Below are positions 10,666-19,155 of a DNA stretch of 64,000 nt, piece by piece. The translations under genes were made by a program, and so were the position numbers. The stretch's first letter is position 1; every line of letters begins with the position of its first letter. Source of the stretch: Sphingopyxis flava (GTDB lineage Bacteria > Pseudomonadota > Alphaproteobacteria > Sphingomonadales > Sphingomonadaceae); NCBI RefSeq assembly GCF_900168005.1, contig NZ_FUYP01000006.1:124001-188000 (forward strand). Reading direction: 5' to 3'. Below the pieces are notes generated by a model. It had not been told where the DNA came from. It did not search any database and saw only the letters and a program-made list of their open reading frames with translations.

Positions 10666-11230
10666 TCGCCCGCATCTCGCCCAGCGCATCATTGTTGCGC
10701 GAGCCGTCGCGAAACGCAGCGAGCTGCGCAGCGATATAGGCGGCGGGCTGGCCCGCCAGCGGCGGATTGCCGGGCCCTGCGCCTTCGCCGGTCGAGCCGT
10801 GGCAGGATGCGCAGGGCGCGAGATCGCGACCGGCATCCCCATTGTTGTAGAGTCCGGCAGCGCCAGAATCTTGAAGCTCGACCAACTGGTTCGCGGGAAT
10901 GGGCAGGCCCGCATAATAGGCGGCGACCTTCGACCGGTCGCCACCATCGAGCCGCCGCGCGATCGCGCGCATCACCGCATGGTCGCGGCGTCCGCTCGCG
11001 AAATCGTCGAGCTGGCGATGGAGATAACCCTTGTCGAGGCCGGCGAGCCGCGGTGAGGCGCGCCCGTCGCCCTGGCCCTCGATCCCGTGGCAGGTGAAGC
11101 AGGCCGCTTCGGCGCCGCCATCGCCTCCGCCGAACGCGATCACTTCGCCGGATTCGCGAAACCGGCTTTCGGGCGCCGGCGCGCTGCAGGCGGCGATCGG
11201 CACGAGCCACAGGAGCGAGGTGAACCGCAC
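10487..11230 (-). CDS. Diheme cytochrome c (c4-like), lipoprotein signal
   Basis: A 247-residue protein on the opposite strand to the oxidase genes. It starts MRFTSLLWLVPIAACSAP, a lipoprotein signal with Cys near 15. Two heme c sites follow, CFTCHGIEGQGDG and CASCHGSTGEGAG, each in a domain with a later Met-containing segment, the c4 arrangement. The last 38 residues are low complexity and overlap the C-terminal tail of the cytochrome b gene; the folded domains do not overlap. It is likely an electron donor to the caa3 oxidase. Its start is 62 bp from the divergent cytochrome c gene. Confidence 0.82.
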   Translation of the reverse strand: MRFTSLLWLVPIAACSAPAPESRFRESGEVIAFGGGDGGAEAACFTCHGIEGQGDGRASPRLAGLDKGYLHRQLDDFASGRRDHAVMRAIARRLDGGDRSKVAAYYAGLPIPANQLVELQDSGAAGLYNNGDAGRDLAPCASCHGSTGEGAGPGNPPLAGQPAAYIAAQLAAFRDGSRNNDALGEMRAISRRLTGGEIRAVADHVAALPAARPRAVRAASREGHRGDPRNDVSVPHRRAAGSSPPAG

Positions 11231-11292
11231 GCTTTTGGAACCAATGGAAACGGCGGGTGGTTCCTTGAAGGAAATCGCCCGCAGGAGATGGT

Positions 11293-11670
11293 ATGGCCCG
11301 CGAGGAGGTCATGATCGCAGCCGTGGGGACGCTGCTGCTCGGTGCCTGCCACCCCGCCGAAATCGCGCCCCATGACGCTGGTGCGGCCGCCATCGCACGC
11401 GGCCGGGATGCCGCCAGGCGGCTTGGCTGCGGCGCCTGCCACGCCATGCCCGACAGCGCCTGGCCGAAGGGGCGGGTCGGCCCGGCGCTGGATGGGTTCG
11501 GGGATCGCGCGATGATCGCGGGGCAGCTTCCGAACGACCCCGTCCGTCTCGCCGCGTTCGTTCGCGATGCTCCCGCGCTTGTTCCGGGCACGGCGATGCC
11601 GGCCATTCCGATGCGTGACGAGGACGCGCGCGATATCGCCGCCTGGCTGCAGAGCCTGCATGAGCAATAG
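11293..11670 (+). CDS. Monoheme cytochrome c, lipoprotein
   Basis: A 125-residue protein with a lipobox-like LLLGACHPAE and one heme site in LGCGACHAMPDSAWPKGRVGPALDGF; the axial Met is probably in GTAMPAIPM. The start at 11293 has AGGAG at 11283-11287 with a 5-base spacer; a second ATG at 11311 has a Shine-Dalgarno sequence too close. The 3' end overlaps coxB by 11 bp, which makes it part of the oxidase operon. It may dock to or feed the oxidase. Confidence 0.8.
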   Translation: MAREEVMIAAVGTLLLGACHPAEIAPHDAGAAAIARGRDAARRLGCGACHAMPDSAWPKGRVGPALDGFGDRAMIAGQLPNDPVRLAAFVRDAPALVPGTAMPAIPMRDEDARDIAAWLQSLHEQ

Positions 11671-12613
11671 GTTCCTTCTCGCCTCGACCAGCGCAGGTTG
11701 GCCGCCGCCGGTGCTGGACCCCGGTGGTCCCTATGCGGAGCCGGTGACGCTGCTCGCCTGGGCGTTGCTGATCGGGGGTGCGGTCGTGCTGGCAATCGTC
11801 GTGGCCGCGCTCGGCACCGCGCTGTTCGGCTCCAAGCGGCTCAAGGCCAAGCTCGGCGGCGAGCGCGCGATCTGGCTCGGCGGTTTCCTATTTCCGGCGG
11901 TGGTGCTGACCGGGCTCCTGATCTGGGGGCTTTCGCTGACGAGTTCGCTCTCGCCGCAGCCCGGGACTGATGCCATGCGCGTGCGGATCATCGGCGAAAT
12001 GTGGTGGTGGCGCGTCCACTATCTCGACGCGCGGGGACAGGAGGCGCTGCGCGACGCCAACGAACTTCATATTCCGGTGGGGCGGCCGGTCCTGCTCGAA
12101 CTCGAATCGGCCGACGTCATCCATAGTTTCTGGATCCCGCGCCTCGCCGGAAAGATGGACATGATCCCGGGGCGCACCAATAAGCTGCTGATCGAGGCCG
12201 ACCGACCCGGCGTCTACAAGGGCCAGTGCGCCGAATATTGCGGCGGTCCCCATGCGCTGATGGGCTTCGTCGTGGTCGCGCATAGCGCGAAGGATTTCGA
12301 GCGCTGGCGCGCCGCGCGCCGGCCGGCGGATGGAGGCGGTGGGCCGGGGCTTGACCTTTTTCTCGCGAGCGGCTGCGCGGCCTGCCACACCATCCGCGGC
12401 ACGGCGGCGAACGGGCTCGCCGGTCCCGACCTCACCCATGTCGGTTCGCGCCAGACGCTCGGCGCGGGCATCTTGCCCAACAATCCGGGCACGATGGCGG
12501 GCTGGATCGCCGACAGCCAGGCGATCAAGCCCGGCAACCGCATGCCCGCCTACCATCAGTTCAGCGGCCGGGAATTGCGCGCGCTCGCCGCCTATCTTCG
12601 AGGCCTCGAATGA
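11660..12613 (+). CDS. coxB: Cytochrome c oxidase subunit II with fused cytochrome c domain (caa3)
   Basis: A 317-residue protein starting MSNRFLLASTS at ATG 11660. Two membrane helices span about residues 28-52 and 71-92. The CuA domain has His155 (VIHSFWIPRLAG), then Cys190, Glu192, Cys194, His198 and Met201 in GQCAEYCGGPHALM. A C-terminal heme c domain carries CAACH at 239-243 and a likely Met ligand in GNRMPAYHQF. The fused heme c makes this a caa3-type oxidase. The start overlaps the preceding gene by 11 bp and the end overlaps coxA by ATGA. Confidence 0.93.
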   Translation: MSNRFLLASTSAGWPPPVLDPGGPYAEPVTLLAWALLIGGAVVLAIVVAALGTALFGSKRLKAKLGGERAIWLGGFLFPAVVLTGLLIWGLSLTSSLSPQPGTDAMRVRIIGEMWWWRVHYLDARGQEALRDANELHIPVGRPVLLELESADVIHSFWIPRLAGKMDMIPGRTNKLLIEADRPGVYKGQCAEYCGGPHALMGFVVVAHSAKDFERWRAARRPADGGGGPGLDLFLASGCAACHTIRGTAANGLAGPDLTHVGSRQTLGAGILPNNPGTMAGWIADSQAIKPGNRMPAYHQFSGRELRALAAYLRGLE

Positions 12614-15135
12614 GCTCGGAAACGGGCTTCGATCCTGCGCTTTACGCGCGCTTTCCAACCCGCGCGCCGCGGCCCGACGAAGAAAAGGAGGAACTCGCTC
12701 ACATCTGGTGCGCGCCAAAGGGATGGGACTATCTGACCGCGGTCAACAACAGCTATATCGGCCTCTATTATCTCGGCACCGCCTTTCTCTTCTTCCTGCT
12801 GGCCGGAATCCTCGCGCTGCTGATGCGTGTGCAACTTGCTGCGCCGCTCATGGAGGTGCTGCCGCAGGCGGTCTATAATCAGGTTTTCACCATGCACGGC
12901 ACGGTGATGATGTTTCTCTTTGCGGTTCCCGCGGTCGAGGCGGCAGGCGTTCTGCTGCTCCCCCAGATGCTGGCGGCGCGCGATCTGCCGTTCCCGCGCC
13001 TCTCCGCCTATGCCTTCTGGGCCTATGCGGTGGGCGGCCTGTGCTTCTTCGCGTCAATCTTCGTCGGTCTTGCACCCGACGGCGGCTGGTTCATGTATCC
13101 GCCGTTGACCTCCAAGGCCTATTCGCCGGGGATCAACACCGACTTCTGGCTGCTCGGCATCGGCTTCATCGAAATCAGCGCGATCGCCGGCGCGATCGAG
13201 ATCATCGTCGGGGTCCTCCGGACGCGCGCGCCGGGGATGAGCCTCGACAGGATGCCGATCTTCGCGTGGGCGATGCTCGTATTCGCGGCGATGATCGTGA
13301 TCGCCTTTCCCAGCGTCATCCTCGCAACGCTGCTGCTCGAGATCGAACGCGCTTTCGGCTGGCCTTTCTTCGACGCGGGGCGCGGCGGCGATCCGCTCTT
13401 GTGGCAGCATCTCTTCTGGTTCTTCGGCCACCCGGAGGTCTACATCATCTTCCTGCCCGCCGCGGGAATGGTCAGCATGATCGTCGCCACCGTCGCAAGA
13501 ACCGAACTGGTCGGCTACCGGCTGATCGTCCTCGCGCTGCTCGCGACCGGCTTCATCAGCTTCGGCGTCTGGGCGCACCATATGTTCGCCACCGGTCTGC
13601 CGCCGATGACCACCGGCTTCTTCTCGGCGGCGTCGATGGCGGTCAGCATTCCCGCCGGCATCCAGGTCTTTGCATGGATCGCGACGCTGGCGGTCGGCAA
13701 GCCCCGGTACAGCGCGCCGGGGCTGTTCGTCATCGGCAGCATCCTCATCTTCGTGACCGGTGGCCTGACGGGCGTGATGGTCGCAATGGTGCCCTTCGAC
13801 TGGCAGGCGCACGACAGCTATTTCATCGTCGCGCACCTCCACTATGTGTTGATCGGCGGGATGGTTTTTCCGCTGTTCGCCGCCTTCTATTACTGGATTC
13901 CGTCGATCAGCCGGCGGCCGCTGTCCGACCGGCTGGGCCGGTGGGTGTTCGGGCTGATGTTCGCGGGCATGAACATCGCCTTCCTCCCGATGCACCTGTC
14001 GGGGCTTCAGGGAATGCCGCGGCGCGTCTCTACCTATCTGCCGGGCCAGGGCCTTGCGCTTCCCAATCTCGTCTCGACGGTCGGCGCCTTTCTGCTCGCG
14101 GCCGGCGTCCTGCTGTTCCTGGTCGATCTCGTTCGGAATTTTCGCTTCGCGCCGGGGGGCGGAACCGCGGGCAACGTCCATGACGCCGGTACGCTCGAAT
14201 GGTTGCCTACCGAACTCTATTCGGTGCGCTCGATCCCGGTGGTGGCCAGCCGCGAGCCGCTGTGGGACGATCCTGCGCTCGCGGCGCGGGTCGAGGCGGG
14301 GCGCTACTTCCTGCCGCGTTCGGCGACCGGACTGCGCGAGACGATCGTCACCAGCCCGCTCCGCGCCGAGCCCCAGTATCTTCAGATATTGCCCGGCCCC
14401 TCGCCGTGGCCGATTGCCGCGGCGATCTTCACGGCGGGCTTCTTTCTTGCGCTGACGGTGCAGGCCTATGGTTTCGGCCTGGCAAGCGGGCTGTTCGCGG
14501 TCATCGCCGTGCTGCGCTGGCTGTGGGAAAGCGATCGGCGGGTCGCGGCGGAGCGGGTAGACATCGGCGCTGGCATCGAGGTGCCGACCTATGTCACGGG
14601 CAGCGCGAGTCACGGCTGGTGGGCGATGGTCATTCTGCTGATCGTGATGGGCATGATCTTCGTCATGGGCCTGTTCAGCCTCGCTTTCCTGTGGTCGAAC
14701 CAGCCGTCCTATTGGGCGCCGCCGCCTGCCTTTCGGGGCGCCGTGCCAATCCTGCTCCTCGACCTCGCCGCCGCGGCGCTGGCGATCGGCGGACGGCGCC
14801 TGCTGCTGCGCGGGGCTGCCTGGCCGGTCGTGGCCTTCGTCTTGTCGACCGCCGCTTTGGGCGGCGCTTTGTGGCTCGATCGGGGACAGTGGGCGGCCGC
14901 AGGGTTCGCGGCAGAGGCAAGCGGGCAGGGCGCAGCGGTCTTCGCGCTTCTGGCGCTGCAGGGCGCTGCAGTGGCGACCGGCGCCCTGATGGCGGGCTAT
15001 TGCGCGGCCCGCGCGCTGCGCGGCCTGGTGACCCGGCCCGCCAACACGAGCATCGACCTGACCATGTTGTTCCTCGCCTATGCCGCGATCCAGGGTCTCG
15101 TCGGCGCGCTCTTTACGCGCGCGGTCGGAGCATAG
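12610..15135 (+). CDS. coxA: Cytochrome c oxidase subunit I fused to subunit III
   Basis: An 841-residue protein that joins CoxA and CoxC. Heme and copper ligands in the first part are His96 (TMHGTVMMF), His274 and Tyr278 (GHPEVYIIF; His-Tyr crosslink), His323-His324 (WAHHMF) and His409, His411 (HLHYVL). Glu276 in GHPE marks the A1-type D channel. After about residue 545 comes a linker, then five or so helices resembling subunit III (SASHGWWAMVILLIVMGMIF). It is the catalytic proton-pumping subunit in the inner membrane. Translation is coupled to coxB. Confidence 0.93.
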   Translation: MSSETGFDPALYARFPTRAPRPDEEKEELAHIWCAPKGWDYLTAVNNSYIGLYYLGTAFLFFLLAGILALLMRVQLAAPLMEVLPQAVYNQVFTMHGTVMMFLFAVPAVEAAGVLLLPQMLAARDLPFPRLSAYAFWAYAVGGLCFFASIFVGLAPDGGWFMYPPLTSKAYSPGINTDFWLLGIGFIEISAIAGAIEIIVGVLRTRAPGMSLDRMPIFAWAMLVFAAMIVIAFPSVILATLLLEIERAFGWPFFDAGRGGDPLLWQHLFWFFGHPEVYIIFLPAAGMVSMIVATVARTELVGYRLIVLALLATGFISFGVWAHHMFATGLPPMTTGFFSAASMAVSIPAGIQVFAWIATLAVGKPRYSAPGLFVIGSILIFVTGGLTGVMVAMVPFDWQAHDSYFIVAHLHYVLIGGMVFPLFAAFYYWIPSISRRPLSDRLGRWVFGLMFAGMNIAFLPMHLSGLQGMPRRVSTYLPGQGLALPNLVSTVGAFLLAAGVLLFLVDLVRNFRFAPGGGTAGNVHDAGTLEWLPTELYSVRSIPVVASREPLWDDPALAARVEAGRYFLPRSATGLRETIVTSPLRAEPQYLQILPGPSPWPIAAAIFTAGFFLALTVQAYGFGLASGLFAVIAVLRWLWESDRRVAAERVDIGAGIEVPTYVTGSASHGWWAMVILLIVMGMIFVMGLFSLAFLWSNQPSYWAPPPAFRGAVPILLLDLAAAALAIGGRRLLLRGAAWPVVAFVLSTAALGGALWLDRGQWAAAGFAAEASGQGAAVFALLALQGAAVATGALMAGYCAARALRGLVTRPANTSIDLTMLFLAYAAIQGLVGALFTRAVGA

Positions 15136-15139
15136 CGCG

Positions 15140-15424
15140 ATGCGGGCCTGGGCCATCATGCTGTCCGGCCTCCTCATTTGGGCGGCGCATTTCTTCATTC
15201 TCTACGGGATCGGCGAATTCATCGGCGATGGATTCGCGTCTCGCCTTGCTATCGCCGCGCTGACCGGAGTCTGCCTGGCGATCTGCGCCTTGCTGGCAGC
15301 GGCGGTCATGCGGATGCCGCCGCGAGATTTCTTCGGGAAATGGCGGATGCAGCTTGCGTTTGCCGGGCTGGGGATCGGCGCGCTCGCGATCCTTTGGCAG
15401 GGTTTGCCCGCGCTGCTCGCGTAG
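15140..15424 (+). CDS. Small three-helix membrane protein of the oxidase cluster
   Basis: A 94-residue protein starting MRAWAIMLSGLLIWAAHFF, 4 bases after the coxA stop. It has three hydrophobic stretches: residues about 5-27, 37-55 and 71-92. No named domain is recognised. Position and size suggest an accessory or fourth subunit of the oxidase. That role is inferred from context only. Confidence 0.65.
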   Translation: MRAWAIMLSGLLIWAAHFFILYGIGEFIGDGFASRLAIAALTGVCLAICALLAAAVMRMPPRDFFGKWRMQLAFAGLGIGALAILWQGLPALLA

Positions 15425-15472
15425 AGATCGTCGCGCGACCAATCGCCGGAATGACGGACGGGGAGGCGGCTC

Positions 15473-15733
15473 TCAGCCCGCTCCCTTCAGCGTGATAACC
15501 TCTCCCGACGCCCCCGCGTCGCCCGCGGCGGCGGCCAGCATATGATCATGCTCGGCAAAGACCCGTTCGATATCTTCGCGCTTTTCGAAAATGAGCTTGG
15601 CGACGCCGGCGGTCATGCCTCCTTCTTCGCCGACCCGGCCGAGGACACTCGCCAAGTCGGCAAGAGTCGCGCGCTCCGGCGTGGGGTGAAGACCCCCCTT
15701 GTCGTCGCGATAAGCTGTGCATTCGATCGCCAT
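15473..15733 (-). CDS. Hypothetical small acidic protein
   Basis: An 86-residue product starting MAIECTAYRDDKGGLHPTPERATLADLASVLG; a longer frame reaches 15790, but AAGGCGG lies about 9 bases before this ATG. It contains a charged helical middle (KLIFEKREDIERVFAEHDHML) and no membrane segment. It is convergent with the oxidase cluster. No family is recognised; an uninterrupted charged frame with Sphingopyxis-like composition makes a real gene plausible. Confidence 0.5.
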   Translation of the reverse strand: MAIECTAYRDDKGGLHPTPERATLADLASVLGRVGEEGGMTAGVAKLIFEKREDIERVFAEHDHMLAAAAGDAGASGEVITLKGAG

Positions 15734-15915
15734 GAAGTCCATCCGCCTTGTTTCAAATGATAAAACGCTCTGCCGTGCAAATGGATGCATTCATCTGGCA
15801 CTGGGGAACTTGAGCAAAAGGAGCCCGTTGGCACCGTCGAGGTCTGCGGGGAATGGCAGGCCTGCGGCGAGGGGCACTTCCTTTTGGCTCCTTCGCCTCA
15901 TGCAAAGGAGTAACC

Positions 15916-16179
15916 ATGCGTAAGATTGTTATGATGTCCGCTGTGGCGGCAAGCTTTGTGATGGCGCCGATGGCGGCGATGGCTCAGGAGACGAGCACGC
16001 CCGCGCCGACCGAAGAACCGGCCCCGGCGCCCGCGCCTGACGAGGAGCCTGCGCCGACCACTGACCCTGCTCCGAGCGACCAGCCGGCGCCCGCTCCGAC
16101 GCCGGACAAGGAGCCCGCGCCTTCGGATCAGCCGGCTCCTGCTCCGAGCGAAGAGCCGGCTCCGGATCCGCAGGGCTGA
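15916..16179 (+). CDS. Secreted Pro/Ala/Glu-rich repeat protein
   Basis: An 87-residue product with a signal peptide (MRKIVMMSAVAASFVMAPMAAMA, cleavage before QET). Everything after it is a low-complexity tract of PAP, EEPAP and DQPAP units. AAGGAG at 15904-15909 with a 6-base spacer fixes the ATG. The mature part should be extended and acidic, like a periplasmic spacer or surface-exposed peptide. No function can be assigned. A 9-bp hairpin lies 30 bp downstream. Confidence 0.65.
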   Translation: MRKIVMMSAVAASFVMAPMAAMAQETSTPAPTEEPAPAPAPDEEPAPTTDPAPSDQPAPAPTPDKEPAPSDQPAPAPSEEPAPDPQG

Positions 16180-16208
16180 TCCGCGCTTTTTTTGCGCCTA
16201 TCGCCAGG

Positions 16209-16236
16209 AGGGCGGCAAGGGAGACTTTGCCGCCCT
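16209..16236. terminator. Convergent-gene hairpin without T tract
   Basis: GGGCGGCAA and TTGCCGCCC form a perfect 9-bp stem around a loop of about 8 bases, between the Pro-rich protein gene and the convergent histidine kinase gene. Neither side has a T run, so it may act as an RNA 3' stabiliser rather than a classic intrinsic terminator. Confidence 0.4.
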
Positions 16237-16246
16237 TCGCGTGCGC

Positions 16247-17470
16247 TCATTGCGCGGGCGGAAAGCTTACCGATACGCAGCTTCCCCGGCCGACCTCGCT
16301 CGCGATGTCGAGCTGACCCTGGTGCCGCTCGCTGATATGCTTGACGATCGCGAGTCCGAGCCCCGTTCCACCCACCGCACGGCTGCGCGCTTCGTCGGCG
16401 CGGTAGAAGCGCTCGGTGAGCCGGGGCAGGTGCGCAGGCGCGATACCGTCACCCTCGTCGCTGATGCTGAGGCGCACGCGGCCGGACGTGCGTTCGAGCC
16501 TGACGATGATCGGCGTCCCTGCGCGGCCATATTTCATCGCGTTCGTGATGATATTGTGCGCAAGCTGTGCGAGCTGCGCTGTATCGCCCAGTATCGGCAT
16601 AGGATCATCGGGCCGCGTCAGGACAATATCCTGCGCGCGCGCGTCGTCGGTTTCGCGCAGCTGCGCAACTGTGTCTCCCACGACGCCCGCAAGATCGACC
16701 GGCGCGGTCGGGCGGCGGAAGCGGTCGGCCTCGATGCGCGAGATCGACAAAAGATCGAGGACGAGTTGCTGCATCCGCCGCGCTTCACGCTCGATGATCG
16801 CGAGGAAGCGGCGGCGCAGAGCTGGATCGGCATCGCCGTCTGGGTCCTGCAGCGTCTCGACATAGCCCAAAATCGCCGCGAGCGGGGTGCGCAGCTCGTG
16901 GCTGGCGTTGGCCACGAAGTCCGACCGCATCCGCTCAGCGGCGTCAATCGCCGAGCGGTCGGAGAGGATGATGATACGCTCGTCCTCAGGCAGCGCGGCG
17001 GCGCGCATCGTCCAGCGCTGGCCCGGGCGCGGGAAATCGACGAGGCTGACCTCCTGCGGCGTCCCGGGCTTTCCCGCGTCTGCCAGCCATTCTGCCGCAG
17101 CTGGATGGCGAATCGCGGTGCGGATGTCGGCCCCGGCGATATGGGGGCCCAGCAACTCGAGCGCGGCATCATTTGCAAAGGTAACGACATTGCCTCTGGT
17201 GCCGATGAACGGATCCGCTTCCTGGCCGGCCCAGCGCGCAAAGCCGGGGTGGCGGAGCAGCGAGGGGGCGGAAGAGGACGGGGCCGAGGCCGCAGTATGC
17301 GCCTCGGTTGGCGCCGCGGGGACGGCTAGGTAGAGGATTGCAGCCGCGGCGAAGCCGGCAAGGGTAAGGAGGGCGAGCGCCAGTGCCTGGTCCGGGGCCA
17401 ACGCTGCGAGAATCGCCGCAATTGCGATCAGCGTCAGCGCGATGATCAGGCTGGATAGGCGATCGAACAT
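16247..17470 (-). CDS. phoR: PhoR-like sensor histidine kinase
   Basis: A 407-residue kinase with the start taken at MFDRLSSLIIAL; longer starts at 17488 and 17512 exist. Two hydrophobic N-terminal segments precede a PAS-like region (GTRGNVVTFANDAALELLG). Then come the H box (FVANASHELRTPLAAI), N box (NIITNAMKYG), G1 (DEGDGI) and G2 (GGTGLGLAIVKH). This layout matches PhoR, which phosphorylates PhoB under phosphate limitation. No phoB or pst genes are in the window, so the PhoR name is by architecture only. Confidence 0.75.
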   Translation of the reverse strand: MFDRLSSLIIALTLIAIAAILAALAPDQALALALLTLAGFAAAAILYLAVPAAPTEAHTAASAPSSSAPSLLRHPGFARWAGQEADPFIGTRGNVVTFANDAALELLGPHIAGADIRTAIRHPAAAEWLADAGKPGTPQEVSLVDFPRPGQRWTMRAAALPEDERIIILSDRSAIDAAERMRSDFVANASHELRTPLAAILGYVETLQDPDGDADPALRRRFLAIIEREARRMQQLVLDLLSISRIEADRFRRPTAPVDLAGVVGDTVAQLRETDDARAQDIVLTRPDDPMPILGDTAQLAQLAHNIITNAMKYGRAGTPIIVRLERTSGRVRLSISDEGDGIAPAHLPRLTERFYRADEARSRAVGGTGLGLAIVKHISERHQGQLDIASEVGRGSCVSVSFPPAQ

Positions 17471-17608
17471 CGCGCTGGGGCCTCGCATGCGCAGACCTGG
17501 CGTGCAAGCCATTCGCGCATCTTAAATTCTTCCCGGGCGACTGTGCCAAAACGGGATGGGGACGGAGGGCTTGCGGCTTTTCCTTTTCGCGCGGGGGGCG
17601 GATGGGCT

Positions 17609-18034
17609 ATGCGCGTCGACATGGAAAAGAGCGACACTCCGGCTGGGTGCATCGGCGAGGCGGATGAGGCCATTCCCTCGCGCCGCAGGATGCTTGCGCT
17701 CGGCGCCGCCGGCGTGTCGACGGCGCTCACGATCCGTCCGGCCTTTGCGCAGACCGCCGTGTCGGTGATGAACTGCGAAATTCCCGTGCCCGGCGCTACA
17801 GGGGCGGGCCAATATATCGACGGCCAGGGTCAGCTTGTTCCGGCCGGAACCAAGGGAGCCTTCCCCGGTTCGCCGCGTCCCTTCACGGGCGAGGAGGTCA
17901 AGCGTGCCTTCCGCGGCCAGACACTGCCGGGCGCAAGCTATGAACAGTCGCAGGCCTATCTCCAGTATATCCGGCGCTTGCAGGCGGGCCAGTCGGGCTT
18001 TACCTGTTTCGCATCGATCCAGATGCCTCGCTGA
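17609..18034 (+). CDS. Hypothetical protein with twin-arginine-like signal
   Basis: A 141-residue product starting MRVDMEKSDTPAG (or at the second Met, 17621). SRRRMLALGAAGVSTALTIRPAFA looks like a Tat or Sec signal with cleavage after AFA. The mature 95 residues are neutral, with two Cys (VMNCEIP, GFTCFAS) that could form a disulfide, and a YLQYIRRLQ helix. No family is recognised. The tatABC genes are at 36.2-37.6 kb. Confidence 0.55.
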   Translation: MRVDMEKSDTPAGCIGEADEAIPSRRRMLALGAAGVSTALTIRPAFAQTAVSVMNCEIPVPGATGAGQYIDGQGQLVPAGTKGAFPGSPRPFTGEEVKRAFRGQTLPGASYEQSQAYLQYIRRLQAGQSGFTCFASIQMPR

Positions 18035-18094
18035 CCATCGAATTCCCTTGATGCGATGGCGGCTTTGCTGCGCATCGCAGACAAAGGATATTGC

Positions 18095-19096
18095 GTGAAA
18101 CTAGCTTCGCTCAAGGCCGGCCGCGACGGACGGCTCGTTGTCGTGTCGGATGATCTTGCCTGGTGCGCGGATGCTGCGTCCATCGCGCCGACGATGCAGA
18201 ATGCGCTCGACAATTGGGATGAGGTCGCCCCGCGGCTCGCGGCGCTGGCTAAGGATCTCAACCATGATGTGATTCCGAAGGAGCGCTTTCATGAGCGCGA
18301 CGCGGCCTCGCCGTTGCCGCGCGCCTTTCAGTGGGCCGATGGCAGCGCCTATGTAAACCATGTCGCGCTGGTCCGGCAGGCCCGCGGAGCCGAGATGCCC
18401 GACAGCTTCTGGCACGATCCGCTGATGTACCAGGGCGGCAGCGATGGTTTTCTCGGCCCGCGCGACCCGATTCCGCTTGGTGATCCGGCGTGGGGCTGCG
18501 ACATGGAAGCTGAAGTTGTCGTGGTGACAGATGACGTGCCGGCGGGCATCGACGCGGCGTCGGCGCGCGACAAGATCCTGCTCGTCGGGCTCACCAACGA
18601 CGTATCGCTGCGCGGCCTGATCCCGGCCGAGCTCGCCAAAGGGTTCGGCTTCTTTCAGTCCAAGCCCGCAAGCGCGATGTCGCCGGTTTTCGTGACCCCT
18701 GCCTCGCTCGGTGACCGGTGGCGCGATGGCAAGCTTCACGGAACGCTTTGCGTTGACCTCAACGGCAAACCGCTCGGCCGCGCCGACGCCGGGGTCGACA
18801 TGACTTTCGACTTTGGCGCGCTCATCGCGCACGCGGCGAAGACCCGCAACTTGGGGGCCGGGACGATCATCGGGTCGGGCACCGTGTCGAACCGCGACGC
18901 GGGCGGGGGGCCGGGCAAGCCGATCGCAGAGGGCGGGCTCGGCTATAGCTGCCTCGCCGAGGTGCGGACGGTCGAGACGATCCTTGAGGGCGAACCCAGA
19001 ACGCCTTTTCTGAAAAAGGGCGATACTGTGCGCATCTGGATGGATGACGAGCGCCACCACAGCATCTTCGGGGCGATCGAGCAGCAGGTCGCCTGA
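18095..19096 (+). CDS. Fumarylacetoacetate hydrolase family protein
   Basis: A 333-residue enzyme of the FAH superfamily. The start is GTG at 18095 (KLASLKAGRDGRLVVVS), with AAAGGA at 18083-18088; the longer ATG frame adds residues not typical of the family. Metal-binding features include MEAEVVVVTDD, LLVGLTNDVSLRGLIP, and GSGTVSNRDAGGGPGKPIAEGGLGYSCLAE near the C-terminus. Members cleave acylpyruvates such as fumarylacetoacetate in aromatic-acid catabolism; no other tyrosine-pathway gene is adjacent, so the substrate is open. Confidence 0.85.
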   Translation: MKLASLKAGRDGRLVVVSDDLAWCADAASIAPTMQNALDNWDEVAPRLAALAKDLNHDVIPKERFHERDAASPLPRAFQWADGSAYVNHVALVRQARGAEMPDSFWHDPLMYQGGSDGFLGPRDPIPLGDPAWGCDMEAEVVVVTDDVPAGIDAASARDKILLVGLTNDVSLRGLIPAELAKGFGFFQSKPASAMSPVFVTPASLGDRWRDGKLHGTLCVDLNGKPLGRADAGVDMTFDFGALIAHAAKTRNLGAGTIIGSGTVSNRDAGGGPGKPIAEGGLGYSCLAEVRTVETILEGEPRTPFLKKGDTVRIWMDDERHHSIFGAIEQQVA

Positions 19097-19100
19097 CACC

Positions 19101-19128
19101 AAAAGGGGCGGGAGATGCCTCCCGCCCC
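19101..19128 (-). terminator. Intrinsic terminator of the tad operon
   Basis: A perfect 10-bp stem GGGGCGGGAG/CTCCCGCCCC (19105-19128) with a 4-base loop lies downstream of tadC. On the minus strand it is followed by TTTT, the classic form. On the plus strand it also follows the FAH-family gene. Confidence 0.75.
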
Positions 19129-19155
19129 CCTATGGCCGAACCTCGGTCCGCTTGG

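Noticed and set aside
13054-15198. A 714-codon minus-strand frame opposite the oxidase gene
   Set aside because: Its sequence is Arg/Asp/Gln-rich noise, while the plus strand encodes every heme and copper ligand of subunit I.
15960-16179. Pro-rich repeats as a CRISPR or DNA tandem array
   Set aside because: The repeats are at the protein level with varied codons, and have no regular spacers. No CRISPR array was seen anywhere in the window.
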